Shown here: in pieces, positions 8,721 to 17,594 of the stretch | Layout: each line of letters begins with the position of its first letter | Numbering within the stretch: the stretch's first letter is position 1 | Source of the DNA: G965279335 sp965279285 | GTDB lineage: Bacteria > Pseudomonadota > Gammaproteobacteria > DSM-16500 | Length of the DNA: 64,000 nucleotides | Assembly: GCA_965279285.1 (NCBI GenBank) | Contig: OZ257148.1 | Location: 558,001 to 622,000 of the forward strand | Reading direction: 5' to 3' | Position numbers and translations under genes: made by a program | The notes under the pieces: generated by a model | What the model was told of the DNA's origin: nothing | Databases searched by the model: none | Seen by the model: the letters and a program-made list of their open reading frames with translations, nothing else

Positions 8721-9044
8721 ATGATAAGACAAATCATCGCATTATTACTGTTAAGCTTAGCCATTATTTATTCTATGACTTATTCTCAACAACTATTACA
8801 ATGGATTGTTTTAGCTCAAAACTGGATTTCTGACTTATTAACGCAAGTTTTTTCCGGTGGGCCAGCGGGGGATTTAATCCGTAAATTACTTGCTCTTCTC
8901 GTCATTCCCATCGCTATATCACTCATTCCAGCACTTATCTATTTCTTAGTTAAGCGCCACTGGTTTCCTTACTTTATGCATATCGTTTGGACTATATGGT
9001 TAATTCAAATAACTGCGTTAATTGCATTGTATAAAGCAATCTAA
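8721..9044 (+). CDS. Small membrane protein of unknown function
   Basis: A 107-residue protein with three clear hydrophobic segments: residues ~4-20, ~55-75 (LLALLVIPIAISLIPALIYFLV) and ~82-104. A Gly-rich loop with FSGGPAGDL separates the first two. The start is preceded by AAAGGAATG at suitable spacing. I recognise no family. It lies 75 bp after the exporter permease on the same strand and is followed by the palindrome A2, which separates it from the convergent coq7. Confidence 0.6.
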   Translation: MIRQIIALLLLSLAIIYSMTYSQQLLQWIVLAQNWISDLLTQVFSGGPAGDLIRKLLALLVIPIAISLIPALIYFLVKRHWFPYFMHIVWTIWLIQITALIALYKAI

Positions 9045-9050
9045 TTTTGT

Positions 9051-9168
9051 GAACAACGGCTAGAGTTTGGTGGGCACGCTGCGCTTTGCCCACCCTACAT
9101 TTTTATAATTTTTTGTAGGGTGGGCAAAGCGCAGCGTGCCCACCAAACTCTAGCCGTTGAATAGTTAC
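9051..9168. repeat. Palindromic element A2
   Basis: A 118-bp inverted repeat. The arms are AACGGCTAGAGTTTGGTGGG (9055) and its full complement ending at 9158. The right terminus GAATAGTTAC is intact to 9168 and the left terminus is eroded. The short AT linker TTTTTATAATTTTTT joins the arms. It lies exactly between two convergent genes, ending 2 bp before the coq7 stop codon, and is a plausible bidirectional terminator. Confidence 0.9.
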
Positions 9169-9170
9169 GA

Positions 9171-9809
9171 TTAAATCCAAAAAGCAACATTAACCATGAT
9201 TGTTGATGAAAATTGCATAAGCTTTTTTATGCCCTTGGGCAAAGGAACAGCACCTGCTTGAATTGCTTCATCGCGATGTTGTGCTTCATCAAAGCTCATT
9301 TGTTGCAAAATCTTTTGGCTTTTTAAATCATCTGCAGGTAGCTTTTTTAAATGACTTTCCAAGTGCCGGACAACTTGGTGCTCAGTTTCAGAGAGAAAAC
9401 CTAAATTCCATTTATCACCAATTAATCCCGCCGTTAAACCGATCATAAATGACCCTGCATACCATAATGGATTCAAATAACTCGTGTGGCTGCCTAATTC
9501 TGTTAAACGAGCACTACACCAAGCCAAATGATCGCCCTCTTCAATTGCTGCATGTTGCATCTTTGCCTTAATATTTGCCTGACGTGACGTTAAACCTTGA
9601 GCATGATATAAGGCTTGAGCACACACTTCGCCTGAGTGATTGACTCGCATTAATCTTGCAGCATAGTGGCTCTGCTCAATCGTAAGTTGAGGATTACCTA
9701 TGTCAGCTGCTGGGTTTGCTCTGCCACTGGTTTTTGTTTTTCCTGCAATAGCACGAATCGCCTGATCAATTCCAAGGCAAACTTGATCAAAAAAAGAATA
9801 ATTTCTCAT
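9171..9809 (-). CDS. coq7: 2-polyprenyl-3-methyl-6-methoxy-1,4-benzoquinone monooxygenase
   Basis: A di-iron carboxylate hydroxylase adding the last hydroxyl in ubiquinone synthesis at the inner membrane. The 212 residues show the ferritin-like iron ligands in order: GEVCAQALYHAQ (Glu), EEGDHLAW (Glu-x-x-His), LSETEHQVV (Glu, Glu, His) and DEAQHRDEAI (Glu-x-x-His). The hydrophobic stretch around IGLTAGLIGDKW is the membrane-contact region. It is the oxygen-dependent alternative to UbiF. The ubiE, ubiJ and ubiB genes lie 20 kb away in the same window. It sits between palindromes A2 and A3. Confidence 0.95.
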   Translation of the reverse strand: MRNYSFFDQVCLGIDQAIRAIAGKTKTSGRANPAADIGNPQLTIEQSHYAARLMRVNHSGEVCAQALYHAQGLTSRQANIKAKMQHAAIEEGDHLAWCSARLTELGSHTSYLNPLWYAGSFMIGLTAGLIGDKWNLGFLSETEHQVVRHLESHLKKLPADDLKSQKILQQMSFDEAQHRDEAIQAGAVPLPKGIKKLMQFSSTIMVNVAFWI

Positions 9810-9858
9810 TGTTTCCCATCATTTTATGCTGCGTTAATTGTCTAGTTGTGCAATAAAC

Positions 9859-9989
9859 GCAACTATTCAGCAAGCAGGGAGTTTGGTGGGCACGCTGCGC
9901 TTTGCCCACCCTACATTTTTATAATCTATTTTTGTAGGGTGGGCAAAGCGCAGCGTGCCCACCAAACTCCCTGGCTACTAAATAGTTAC
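9859..9989. repeat. Palindromic element A3
   Basis: A 131-bp inverted repeat with both termini: GCAACTATTCAGCA on the left and the AATAGTTAC complement on the right. The arms read AGGGAGTTTGGTGGGCACG on one side and complement on the other. The linker is short and AT-rich. It lies between the divergent starts of coq7 and the MgtC-family gene, so here it cannot simply be a terminator. Confidence 0.9.
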
Positions 9990-10080
9990 CAATAAGCAAA
10001 CTATCATAAAACAAGTACTTCGCAAACAAACTTAAAACAGATACGATAGGCTTTTACCGAGACTTAATTCAGGACTTGAT

Positions 10081-10533
10081 ATGGATGCATTCTCATTACA
10101 ACTTGATATGGAAATCATGGCTCGTGTGCTAATTGCTTTTTTACTGGGCGCATTTATTGGCTGGGAAAGAGAAAGACACGGAATATCAGCAGGAATTCGA
10201 ACTTATGGCGCTATTTCCTTAGGTTCTTGTATTTTTGGTATTATCTCCATGAGTATTCCGGGCGCTGATCCTACTCGTATTTCAGCACAAGTCGCTACTG
10301 GAATTGGATTTTTAGGCGCTGGAGTCATTTTTCGCCAAGACAAATATGTGAGCGGACTAACCACTGCCGCAACATTGTGGTCTACGGCAGCTTTGGGTCT
10401 TGCTGTTGCTTATGGTATGTATATGATTAGCTTCACCACATCCATTTTGATTTATCTTTTACTGTATCTTCCCCGTTTAAACTGGTGGAAAAAAATTTCC
10501 GGCAGAAATATTACGGGTAGAGATAACGATTAA
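10081..10533 (+). CDS. MgtC/SapB family inner-membrane protein
   Basis: A 150-residue protein with four to five hydrophobic helices and the family motifs GAFIGWERERHGISAGIRTYG and GIGFLGAGVIFRQD, followed by VSGLTTAATLWSTAALGLA. It lacks the C-terminal ACT-like cytoplasmic domain of Salmonella MgtC, so it is the short SapB-like form. MgtC proteins support survival inside macrophages and low-Mg2+ growth; whether this one does is inference. It converges on grxD with only 5 bp between stop codons. Confidence 0.9.
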   Translation: MDAFSLQLDMEIMARVLIAFLLGAFIGWERERHGISAGIRTYGAISLGSCIFGIISMSIPGADPTRISAQVATGIGFLGAGVIFRQDKYVSGLTTAATLWSTAALGLAVAYGMYMISFTTSILIYLLLYLPRLNWWKKISGRNITGRDND

Positions 10534-10538
10534 AGTAA

Positions 10539-10850
10539 TTACAATTTGTCTATGATTTCCTGTAGCTCGCCGCTCTCATGCATTTCTGTCATAATATCGC
10601 TGCCACCAATAAAAGTGCCTTTTATATAGAGCTGAGGGATTGTTGGCCAATTAGAAAAATCTTTGATGCCTTGTCGTATTTCTGGTTCTTCTAATACATT
10701 CACAGCTAAAAAAGTTTGTGCGCCACAGGCTGCCAAAATACTCACTGCACGCGATGAAAATCCACACTGAGGAAATTGTGCTGTACCTTTCATATAAAGA
10801 ACAATCGCATTTTCTTCAATTTGTTTTTTAATTATATCTTGAACTGACAT
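10539..10850 (-). CDS. grxD: Monothiol glutaredoxin, Grx4 family
   Basis: A 103-residue CGFS-type glutaredoxin. The active site is CGFS (about residue 29) in QFPQCGFSSRAV, and the glutathione-binding WPTIPQLYIKGTFIGGSDI block follows. CGFS glutaredoxins carry a glutathione-ligated [2Fe-2S] cluster and pass it to acceptors. The gene is the last of the leftward SUF run, 42 bp after sufT, which fits a role in cluster delivery. Confidence 0.95.
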   Translation of the reverse strand: MSVQDIIKKQIEENAIVLYMKGTAQFPQCGFSSRAVSILAACGAQTFLAVNVLEEPEIRQGIKDFSNWPTIPQLYIKGTFIGGSDIMTEMHESGELQEIIDKL

Positions 10851-10892
10851 AGTAACTCCTCAACAAAAAATAATTCGTAACCACCGCTGGCC

Positions 10893-11435
10893 TTATAACA
10901 TTCCCAATTGTAATTTGGCAACATCTGTCATCATATTACGATCCCAAGGTGGATCAAAAACCAAATCAACGGTAACAGCAGAAACCCCCTGCAATTGCTG
11001 CAACTTTTGATTAATATCAGCAACCAACACCGGTCCCATGCCGCATCCCGGTGCTGTTAACGTCATCTTTATATCGATCCGTTGGCCTTGTCCCGTTTCA
11101 TCTTGTGAAATATTGCATTCATACACCAGACCTAAATCAACAATATTAACTGGAATTTCAGGGTCATAACAGGTCTTTAAACTTTCCCAAATTTTATCCT
11201 CTAATGAACCATCCATTGCATTTACATCTGGCTCATCTAAAACTATCATATTTAAAGCATCACCATCTTTTCCAGCAACACGAGCAAGATTACCATTCAC
11301 ATAAACCGTATAAGAATTACCTAACGCTTGTGTAATCACAACAAGAGAGCCCTGCTTAATTTGAATTTTAACTCCCGTTGGAATTAACAAAGCATCGAGA
11401 TCTCGATTCACTTCAATTGTATCTTGATTTAACAT
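10893..11435 (-). CDS. sufT: SufT-type Fe-S cluster assembly protein (DUF59/MIP18 domain)
   Basis: A 180-residue protein whose C-terminal ~100 residues form a DUF59 domain: KIWESLKTCYDPEIPVNIVDLGLVY, then LTAPGCGMGPVLVADI, with a conserved Cys in each block, and FDPPWDRNMM. The N-terminal ~70 residues contain VTQALGNSYTVYVNG, as in the SufT proteins encoded in SUF operons. SufT helps maturation of Fe-S proteins in other bacteria. It lies 34 bp downstream of sufA, inside the operon. Confidence 0.9.
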   Translation of the reverse strand: MLNQDTIEVNRDLDALLIPTGVKIQIKQGSLVVITQALGNSYTVYVNGNLARVAGKDGDALNMIVLDEPDVNAMDGSLEDKIWESLKTCYDPEIPVNIVDLGLVYECNISQDETGQGQRIDIKMTLTAPGCGMGPVLVADINQKLQQLQGVSAVTVDLVFDPPWDRNMMTDVAKLQLGML

Positions 11436-11469
11436 AATACTTTCTCTATATAATGAGCTTTAGCAAAGG

Positions 11470-11817
11470 TTATTCAATTGTAAAACTTTCACCGCAACCG
11501 CAACGGTTTTTCTCATTTGGATTAATAAATACTAAACGCTTTTGTTTAATGCCCATATTATTTTCATTGATATAATCAATTATTAAATCTCTTACAAATT
11601 CTAAACAACTCGGATCGACAAATACAGGTAATCCATTCGCGGCGATAAAAGAAAGATCCTGTTCATGTTTTTTTTCAATAATGTCAGGAACATAAGCATA
11701 TCCAGAACAACCAGTTTTTTTTATCGATAATCGAAAACCAATTCCATTGTTATTTTTATCCAACATCGATTTAATATGCTCAGCAGCAGCATCGGTGATG
11801 GTAATAATTTCTTTCAT
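11470..11817 (-). CDS. sufA: A-type Fe-S carrier (SufA/IscA/ErpA family)
   Basis: A 115-residue HesB-like protein with the three family cysteines: KKTGCSGYAYVP (about residue 37) and CGCGESF near the C-terminus. A-type carriers accept clusters from SufBCD or a U-type scaffold and hand them to apoproteins. The 4-bp overlap with sufU shows coupling. Position in the operon rather than sequence decides the SufA name. Confidence 0.92.
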   Translation of the reverse strand: MKEIITITDAAAEHIKSMLDKNNNGIGFRLSIKKTGCSGYAYVPDIIEKKHEQDLSFIAANGLPVFVDPSCLEFVRDLIIDYINENNMGIKQKRLVFINPNEKNRCGCGESFTIE

Positions 11818-12284
11818 AAATTATCCTCCGTAGTAACTTTTGCAGACACATTATTTAAAGCCGCTTTCAATGTGTGCCAAGCTAAAGTAGCACATTTTAC
11901 TCGCACAGGAAATTCTGCAACACCACCTAATACTGCCAACTTTCCCAGCTTTTCTTGCAACTCGTCAGCTGCATGAGTATGAGTCACTAGCTGGTGAAAA
12001 GCAGAAAACATTTCCTCTACTTCTATCAACGTTTTACCCATCAATACTTCTGTCATTAATGATGCTGAAGCCATTGAAATGGCACAACCTACACCCTCAA
12101 ACATCATTTTTTTTACTACACCATCAATCTCAAAAACATGTAAAATAATTTTGTCACCACATAAAGGATTAAAACCCTCTTTATGATGATTTGCTTCAGG
12201 AAATGCACCAAAATTTCTTGGATGCCTACCATGATCAATAATGACTTCTTGATATAACTCTCTTAAATCAGACATAGACTCCAC
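11814..12284 (-). CDS. sufU: SufU-type Fe-S assembly protein
   Basis: A 156-residue U-type protein. The three conserved cysteines lie in NPLCGDK, GVGCAISMAS and VRVKCATLAWHT. The insertion between the second and third cysteine is characteristic of SufU rather than IscU. SufU acts as a Zn-dependent sulfur acceptor for SufS in Gram-positives, replacing SufE, and no sufE is seen here. It is separated from sufS by palindrome A4, so it may be expressed at a different level from sufBCDS. Confidence 0.92.
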   Translation of the reverse strand: MESMSDLRELYQEVIIDHGRHPRNFGAFPEANHHKEGFNPLCGDKIILHVFEIDGVVKKMMFEGVGCAISMASASLMTEVLMGKTLIEVEEMFSAFHQLVTHTHAADELQEKLGKLAVLGGVAEFPVRVKCATLAWHTLKAALNNVSAKVTTEDNL

Positions 12285-12299
12285 TTTTAACTTTTTTAT

Positions 12300-12428
12300 G
12301 TAGCTATTCAGCAGTTATGGAGTTTGGTGGGCACGCTGCGCTTTGCCCACCCTACAAAAAATTATAAAAAATGTAGGGTGGGCAAAGCGCAGCGTGCCCA
12401 CCAAACTCCATAACTGCTGAGTAGTTAC
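12300..12428. repeat. Palindromic element A4, inside the SUF operon
   Basis: A 129-bp inverted repeat with termini GTAGCTATTCAGCAG and the complement ending GTAGTTAC. The variable arm segment TTATGGA is perfectly matched on the other arm (TCCATAA). A short AT linker joins the arms. It lies between sufS (stop at 12433) and sufU (start at 12284), the only large gap in the operon, where it could attenuate transcription or protect the upstream mRNA 3' end. Confidence 0.9.
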
Positions 12429-12432
12429 TTTA

Positions 12433-13647
12433 TTATACAAACAAAGCTTGCACCGCTAACAAACCTTTTACTAAAACATCAACGTCCTGTTTATCATTAT
12501 AAATTCCAAAAGAAGCTCTAGTACACGCTGGAATATTAAAGCGTTGCATCAATGGCATTGCACAATGATGGCCGGTGCGCACGGCAACTCCTTCATGATC
12601 TAACACGGTGCCGATATCATGCGAATGAATATTTTCTAATACAAAAGAAATAACCCCTACCCTGCTTTTTGCATTACCAATTAATTTTAATCCCGGGATC
12701 AATAATAATTTTTCTATTGCATAAGCTACTATTTCCTGTTCATGCTTAAAAATATTTTGCATACCTATTTTAGTCAAATAATCAACTGCTGCTGCAAAAC
12801 CAATGACATCTGCTATATTGGGTGTTCCCGCCTCAAACTTATACGGCAATACATTATAAGTCGACCGTGTAAAAGAGACTTGCTCTATCATATCACCACC
12901 GCCTTGATAAGGCGGCATCGCATTTAACCATTTTTCTTTTCCATACAGCACTCCTACGCCCGTAGGGCCGTACGCTTTATGAGAAGAAAATAAATAAAAA
13001 TCACAATCCAGCTCTTGCATATCTAAAGGTAAATGATGAAAAGCTTGCGCTCCATCTACCAGCACTGGAACACCATGCTGATGTGCAATTGTAATCATCT
13101 CTTTTATTGGATTAATAGTTCCTAATACATTAGAAGCATGAGTCACAGCAACCATTTTAGTTCGTGATGAAAATAGCTGTTTATAAGCGTCTAAATCTAA
13201 TTCACCATTATCAAAAACAGGAATGATTCTTAATGTTGCTCCATTTCTTTCGCACAATAATTGCCATGGCACAATATTAGCGTGATGCTCCATCGTACTA
13301 ACAATTATTTCATCTCCTGGCTTTACATATTGTTGACCATAGCTACTAGCAACTAAATTAATACCTTCCGTCGTACCTTTAACAAAAATAATTTCGTGCG
13401 CTGCTTGAGCATTAATAAAATTCTTAATTTTTTCTCGCGCTGATTCAAACTGCTTCGTTGCTCGCGCACTTAATTCGTAAACACCACGATGCACATTCGC
13501 ATGATCATGACTATAATAATTAGAAATAGCGTCAATTACGGCCTGCGGTTTTTGGCTGCTCGCCGCCGAATCAAGAAACACTAACGGTTTACCATGAATT
13601 TCTTGACTTAAAATTGGAAAATCTTGTTTATAATTCCACATAAACAC
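12433..13647 (-). CDS. sufS: Cysteine desulfurase SufS
   Basis: A 404-residue PLP enzyme that removes sulfur from cysteine as a persulfide for Fe-S assembly. The PLP lysine is in FLFSSHKAYGPTGVG (about residue 225). The catalytic Cys lies in RTGHHCAMPLM (about residue 363), the short loop typical of group II (SufS/CsdA) enzymes. The N-terminal LDSAASSQKP and the HHANIVPW block are standard. The start overlaps sufD by 20 bp. Confidence 0.96.
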   Translation of the reverse strand: MFMWNYKQDFPILSQEIHGKPLVFLDSAASSQKPQAVIDAISNYYSHDHANVHRGVYELSARATKQFESAREKIKNFINAQAAHEIIFVKGTTEGINLVASSYGQQYVKPGDEIIVSTMEHHANIVPWQLLCERNGATLRIIPVFDNGELDLDAYKQLFSSRTKMVAVTHASNVLGTINPIKEMITIAHQHGVPVLVDGAQAFHHLPLDMQELDCDFYLFSSHKAYGPTGVGVLYGKEKWLNAMPPYQGGGDMIEQVSFTRSTYNVLPYKFEAGTPNIADVIGFAAAVDYLTKIGMQNIFKHEQEIVAYAIEKLLLIPGLKLIGNAKSRVGVISFVLENIHSHDIGTVLDHEGVAVRTGHHCAMPLMQRFNIPACTRASFGIYNDKQDVDVLVKGLLAVQALFV

Positions 13648-14920
13648 CTACTCGCTGCTGAATATACTGACGTATAAACGTGTTTTTAATTTTGCTAATC
13701 ACTTCATCGGCAAAACCATTTAGCAATAGCATGATTGCCGTTGCTTTATCTATCCCTCGAGAACGGCAATAAAATAAAATTTCCGCATCAAGCTGCCCAA
13801 CTGTTGCGCCATGAGCACATTTCACATTATCAGCATAAATTTCTAATTCTGGCTTCGTATTAACCTCTGCATTAGGCGATAACAAGATATTATGATTAGC
13901 TTGCAAAGCATTAATATGTTGGGCTCCTGGATGCACATAAACTTTGCCATTAAAAACTGCGCGTGATTTCTTCGCTAAAATTCCTTTGTATAACATCGAG
14001 CTAATCCCATGCTCAGCAGCATGAGCAACAGATAAGTGATGGTCCGTATGCTGATCATCATGCTGCATGGTATATAACCCCAATAAATTACTTTCTGCGC
14101 CTGCTTGGGCTTGCTTTACAACGATATCCTCGCGCGATAACCGTGAACCATTTGCTAAAGTAAAAATATTAACGCGGCTATCTTGCATTTGCTGAATAAA
14201 TATATTGCTAATATGTGTAGCGCTTAAACTTTCCGTTTGGATTTTATAAAAATCAAGCTGTGAGTTTCGTTCAGCTATTATTTCAGTAACTACATTTGTT
14301 AAAGTATCTTTTGCATCAGAAATATATTCTTCAATCACTGAAACTGTCGCACCTTCATCAACAACGATGATATTTCGGGGCTGTATTTGAATATTGTTTT
14401 GTTGCGTTGTTATAAAAACGCTATGAATTGGCGCCGATAACTGCACGTTCTTCGGTATGTGTAAAAACAAACCCTCAGTCATTAATGCGCTATTTAATAC
14501 TGCAAAAGGATACTGCTTATCAGAAAACTCTTTTAGCAAATGGATTTTTAACTGCTTATTTTCTTGAACTAAGGCTTGAGATAGAGGAATTAAAGTAACG
14601 CCCTCAGGCAAATTATTAATTTGCGACAAACTTGCGGAAAAAACACCATTAACAAAAACCAGTAAAATTTGATCTTCAATGAATAAATTAGCTTTATCAA
14701 AAACACTTGACTGAGCAACATCCACAACAACACTTGCTTGTGAAGCAACAGCTAATTGATCAAATAAATTAGCTGGCACCGAGGTATATTTCCACGCCTC
14801 TTCTTTACGTGTTGGCAAACCACGCTGCATAAAATGCTGCAACTGCTGTTTTTGAAATGTCTGCAACCAAGGCTGCTTAGTCATAACTGCGCTCATACAT
14901 TCTCCTGACTCTCGAGCCAA
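13628..14920 (-). CDS. sufD: Fe-S cluster assembly protein SufD
   Basis: A 430-residue component of the SufBC2D scaffold. The N-terminal helical region has GLPTRKEEAWKYTSV. The core is the SufB/D beta-helix, with KSRAVFNGKVYVHPGAQHINALQANHNILLSP split over about residues 310-345. The C-terminal CAHGATVGQLDAEILFYCRSRGID contains the conserved His-Gly-Ala-Thr. It overlaps sufC (28 bp) and sufS. The extended N-terminus begins MARESGECMSAV; the second Met would also serve. Confidence 0.94.
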   Translation of the reverse strand: MARESGECMSAVMTKQPWLQTFQKQQLQHFMQRGLPTRKEEAWKYTSVPANLFDQLAVASQASVVVDVAQSSVFDKANLFIEDQILLVFVNGVFSASLSQINNLPEGVTLIPLSQALVQENKQLKIHLLKEFSDKQYPFAVLNSALMTEGLFLHIPKNVQLSAPIHSVFITTQQNNIQIQPRNIIVVDEGATVSVIEEYISDAKDTLTNVVTEIIAERNSQLDFYKIQTESLSATHISNIFIQQMQDSRVNIFTLANGSRLSREDIVVKQAQAGAESNLLGLYTMQHDDQHTDHHLSVAHAAEHGISSMLYKGILAKKSRAVFNGKVYVHPGAQHINALQANHNILLSPNAEVNTKPELEIYADNVKCAHGATVGQLDAEILFYCRSRGIDKATAIMLLLNGFADEVISKIKNTFIRQYIQQRVGVYVEL

Positions 14921-15660
14921 CCATAACCCTTTTTTTCTAACTCTAATGCCAACTCTTTATCACCTGACTTAATGATTTTGCCATTAACCATCACATGCAC
15001 AATATCGGGAACAATATAATCCAATAAGCGCTGATAATGTGTTACTACGATAAAACTACGATCTGGGCTGCGTAAACTGTTCACACCCTTTGCCACCATT
15101 TGCAAGGCATCAATATCTAAACCAGAATCTGTTTCATCTAAAATAGCTAGTTGCGGTTCAAGCATCAGCATTTGTAAAATTTCATTTCGCTTTTTTTCGC
15201 CACCAGAAAAACCTTCATTGACTGCTCGACTTAAAAACTTTTCATCCATGCCGACTTCTTTCATCTTCTTTTTTACTAAGGTTAAAAAATCCATCGCATC
15301 TAAAGAAGATAAATTATGATGTTTACGCACACTATTTAATGCCGTGCGTAAAAAATACATATTATTAACGCCAGGGATTTCGACTGGGTATTGAAAAGCT
15401 AAAAAAACTCCCTCCGCTGCACGTTGCTCTGGCTCCATAGCAAGTAAATCGCGGTCCTTAAAAATGACTTCACCATCAGCAACCTGATAATCATCTCGGC
15501 CAGCCAACACATTAGCCAATGTGCTTTTACCCGAACCATTGGGGCCCATGATTGCGTGCACTTCACCTGGCTTAATCGTTAAATTAATTCCACGCAATAT
15601 TTTTTTTACGCCTTGCTTATCATCTAAAATAGTTGCTTGTAAATTTTTAATGTTTAGCAT
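14893..15660 (-). CDS. sufC: Fe-S cluster assembly ATPase SufC
   Basis: A 255-residue ABC-type ATPase of the SufBC2D complex. Walker A is GPNGSGKSTL (about residue 40), the signature is FSGGEKKRNEILQ, and Walker B is LAILDETDSGLD. The late VTHYQRLLDYI holds the switch His. SufC-specific features include AFQYPVEIPGVNN. It abuts sufB (stop/start shared at 15660) and overlaps sufD. Confidence 0.97.
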   Translation of the reverse strand: MLNIKNLQATILDDKQGVKKILRGINLTIKPGEVHAIMGPNGSGKSTLANVLAGRDDYQVADGEVIFKDRDLLAMEPEQRAAEGVFLAFQYPVEIPGVNNMYFLRTALNSVRKHHNLSSLDAMDFLTLVKKKMKEVGMDEKFLSRAVNEGFSGGEKKRNEILQMLMLEPQLAILDETDSGLDIDALQMVAKGVNSLRSPDRSFIVVTHYQRLLDYIVPDIVHVMVNGKIIKSGDKELALELEKKGYGWLESQENV

Positions 15661-17102
15661 TAGCCTACACTCCCCTCTAAACTCACTTCTAATAGTTTTT
15701 GTGCCTCGACCGCAAACTCCATTGGCAACTCATTAAAAACTTGCTTACAAAAACCGTTAACAATCATAGAAACCGCATCCTCTTGACGAATGCCGCGTTG
15801 GCGACAATAAAACAATTGATCTTCACCAATTTTTGAAGTACTTGCTTCATGTTCAACTTGAGCAGTAGGATTTTTCACTTCAATATATGGAAAAGTGTGT
15901 GCACCACATTGATCGCTTAATAATAAAGAATCGCACTGTGTGTAATTTCGAGCATTTGTTGCTGTAGGTAATATTCGAACTAAACCACGATATGTATTCT
16001 GACCTTTACCAGCAGAAATACCTTTGGAAATAATAGTACTCCGAGTGTTTTTTCCTATATGGATCATTTTGGTTCCTGTATCGGCTTGCTGCAAATTATT
16101 TGTCAAAGCGACAGAATAAAATTCTCCAACGGAATGATCGCCTTGTAAAATGACACTAGGATACTTCCACGTAATAGCTGAACCCGTTTCAATTTGAGTC
16201 CAAGAGATTTTTGCTCTCACTCCTCGACATGCGCCACGCTTGGTGACAAAGTTATAAATACCACCACGCCCCTCTGCATCACCAGGATACCAATTTTGCA
16301 CGGTTGAATATTTTATTTGTGCATTATCCAAAGCAACCAATTCAACTACCGCAGCATGTAATTGATTTTCATCGCGCATCGGTGCGGTACAGCCTTCAAG
16401 GTAACTGACATAACTTCCCTCATCAGCGACAATTAATGTTCGTTCAAACTGTCCCGTATTCGCTGCATTAATCCGAAAATACGTGGACAACTCCATTGGG
16501 CAACGCACCCCTTTAGGAATATAAACAAATGATCCATCACTAAAAACAGCCGAATTAAGTGTCGCAAAAAAATTATCGCGATAAGGAACCACCGTTCCTA
16601 AGTATTGCTCGACAAGCGCGGGATGATTTTTTACTGCCTCAGAAAAAGAACAAAAAATTACGCCCACTTCACTTAATTTTTCTTTATACGTTGTAGCTAC
16701 TGACACACTATCAAAAACTGCATCAACAGCAACCCCTGCTAAACGCCCTTGCTCATGCAGTGGAATGCCTAATTTTTTATATGTTTCTAATAATTTTGGA
16801 TCGACCTCATCTAAACTTTTTGGCCCATCCGTTTTTGCTTTTGGTGCCGAGTAATAAATCATCTTTTGATAATCGATTGCTGGAAAATTTAAATGCGCCC
16901 ACTCTGGAGGTGTCATCGTTAGCCAATGTTGGTAAGCACGCAACCGCCATTGCAACATAAAATCAGGTTCATTTTTTAATTTTGAAATTTTACGGATAAC
17001 ATCTTCGGATAATCCTGGCGCAAAAGTATCTGATTCGATTGCGGTGACAAAACCGTATTCGTAATTTTTATTAACTACTTGTTTAATATATTGGTTAGCC
17101 AT
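15660..17102 (-). CDS. sufB: Fe-S cluster assembly protein SufB
   Basis: The scaffold subunit on which the nascent cluster forms; about 480 residues. I prefer the ATG at 17102 (MANQYIKQ) over one six codons upstream, because it matches the usual SufB start. Landmarks include YVSYLEGCTAPMRDENQLHAA, KRGACRGVRAKISWTQIETGSAITWKYPS (split here by function only), SKGISAGKGQNTYRGLV and HEASTSKIGEDQLFYCRQRGI with the conserved cysteines. The gene overlaps the end of sufR by about 8 bp. Confidence 0.96.
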   Translation of the reverse strand: MANQYIKQVVNKNYEYGFVTAIESDTFAPGLSEDVIRKISKLKNEPDFMLQWRLRAYQHWLTMTPPEWAHLNFPAIDYQKMIYYSAPKAKTDGPKSLDEVDPKLLETYKKLGIPLHEQGRLAGVAVDAVFDSVSVATTYKEKLSEVGVIFCSFSEAVKNHPALVEQYLGTVVPYRDNFFATLNSAVFSDGSFVYIPKGVRCPMELSTYFRINAANTGQFERTLIVADEGSYVSYLEGCTAPMRDENQLHAAVVELVALDNAQIKYSTVQNWYPGDAEGRGGIYNFVTKRGACRGVRAKISWTQIETGSAITWKYPSVILQGDHSVGEFYSVALTNNLQQADTGTKMIHIGKNTRSTIISKGISAGKGQNTYRGLVRILPTATNARNYTQCDSLLLSDQCGAHTFPYIEVKNPTAQVEHEASTSKIGEDQLFYCRQRGIRQEDAVSMIVNGFCKQVFNELPMEFAVEAQKLLEVSLEGSVG

Positions 17103-17544
17103 GTGTAATCGGGATCCCATTTAATGTTAGCCGTTCTTGTGAAATCGGTTTAGCCATATCCGCTAAAGATAAACACGACAACGCCGTTAAAATTACTTTA
17201 TTAATAATTTGCCAGTTACCTTTGATGCCACAAAGTGCATCTAAAGCACATAAACTTTTACTCGCACAACACTCTGTCATCGCCAACTTACCTTCAATGG
17301 CTGAAACAATATCAGCCAAGGTAATGTCTTTAGCTAAGCGCGCAAGCTGATAACCGCCCTCGGTACCCCGATGTGATTTCACCAAGCTGGCCTCACAGAG
17401 AATTTTTAAAATCTTGCTTACTGTCGGAGTACCTAAGTGTAGAGCCTTAGCAATATGAGCGGCGCTTATTATTTGCTCAGGATATAATGCCAGATAACTC
17501 ATAATAACGGTGGCATAATCCGTTAACTTACTGATACGTAACAT
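17095..17544 (-). CDS. sufR: Rrf2-family SUF operon regulator
   Basis: A 149-residue winged-helix regulator: MLRISKLTDYATVIMSYLAL, then AAHIAKALHLGTPTVSKILKIL (recognition helix) and HRGTEGGYQLAR. A Cys cluster ECCASKSLCALDALC (about residues 91-105) is positioned to bind a [2Fe-2S] cluster, as in IscR. It is the first gene of the suf operon, overlapping sufB. The dyad 32 bp upstream suggests autoregulation in response to Fe-S status, by analogy with IscR and the gammaproteobacterial SUF regulators. Confidence 0.92.
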   Translation of the reverse strand: MLRISKLTDYATVIMSYLALYPEQIISAAHIAKALHLGTPTVSKILKILCEASLVKSHRGTEGGYQLARLAKDITLADIVSAIEGKLAMTECCASKSLCALDALCGIKGNWQIINKVILTALSCLSLADMAKPISQERLTLNGIPITHG

Positions 17545-17575
17545 ATTTTTCCCGCCAGCTGGTTTCTGCTGTATA

Positions 17576-17594
17576 TAGTACTACATCTGTACTA
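17576..17594. promoter_or_regulatory. Candidate SufR operator
   Basis: A perfect 6-bp dyad TAGTAC-N7-GTACTA lies immediately downstream of the sufR -10 box and 32 bp before the start codon. This is where repressor binding would block transcription. Assignment to SufR is inferred from position. Confidence 0.55.
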
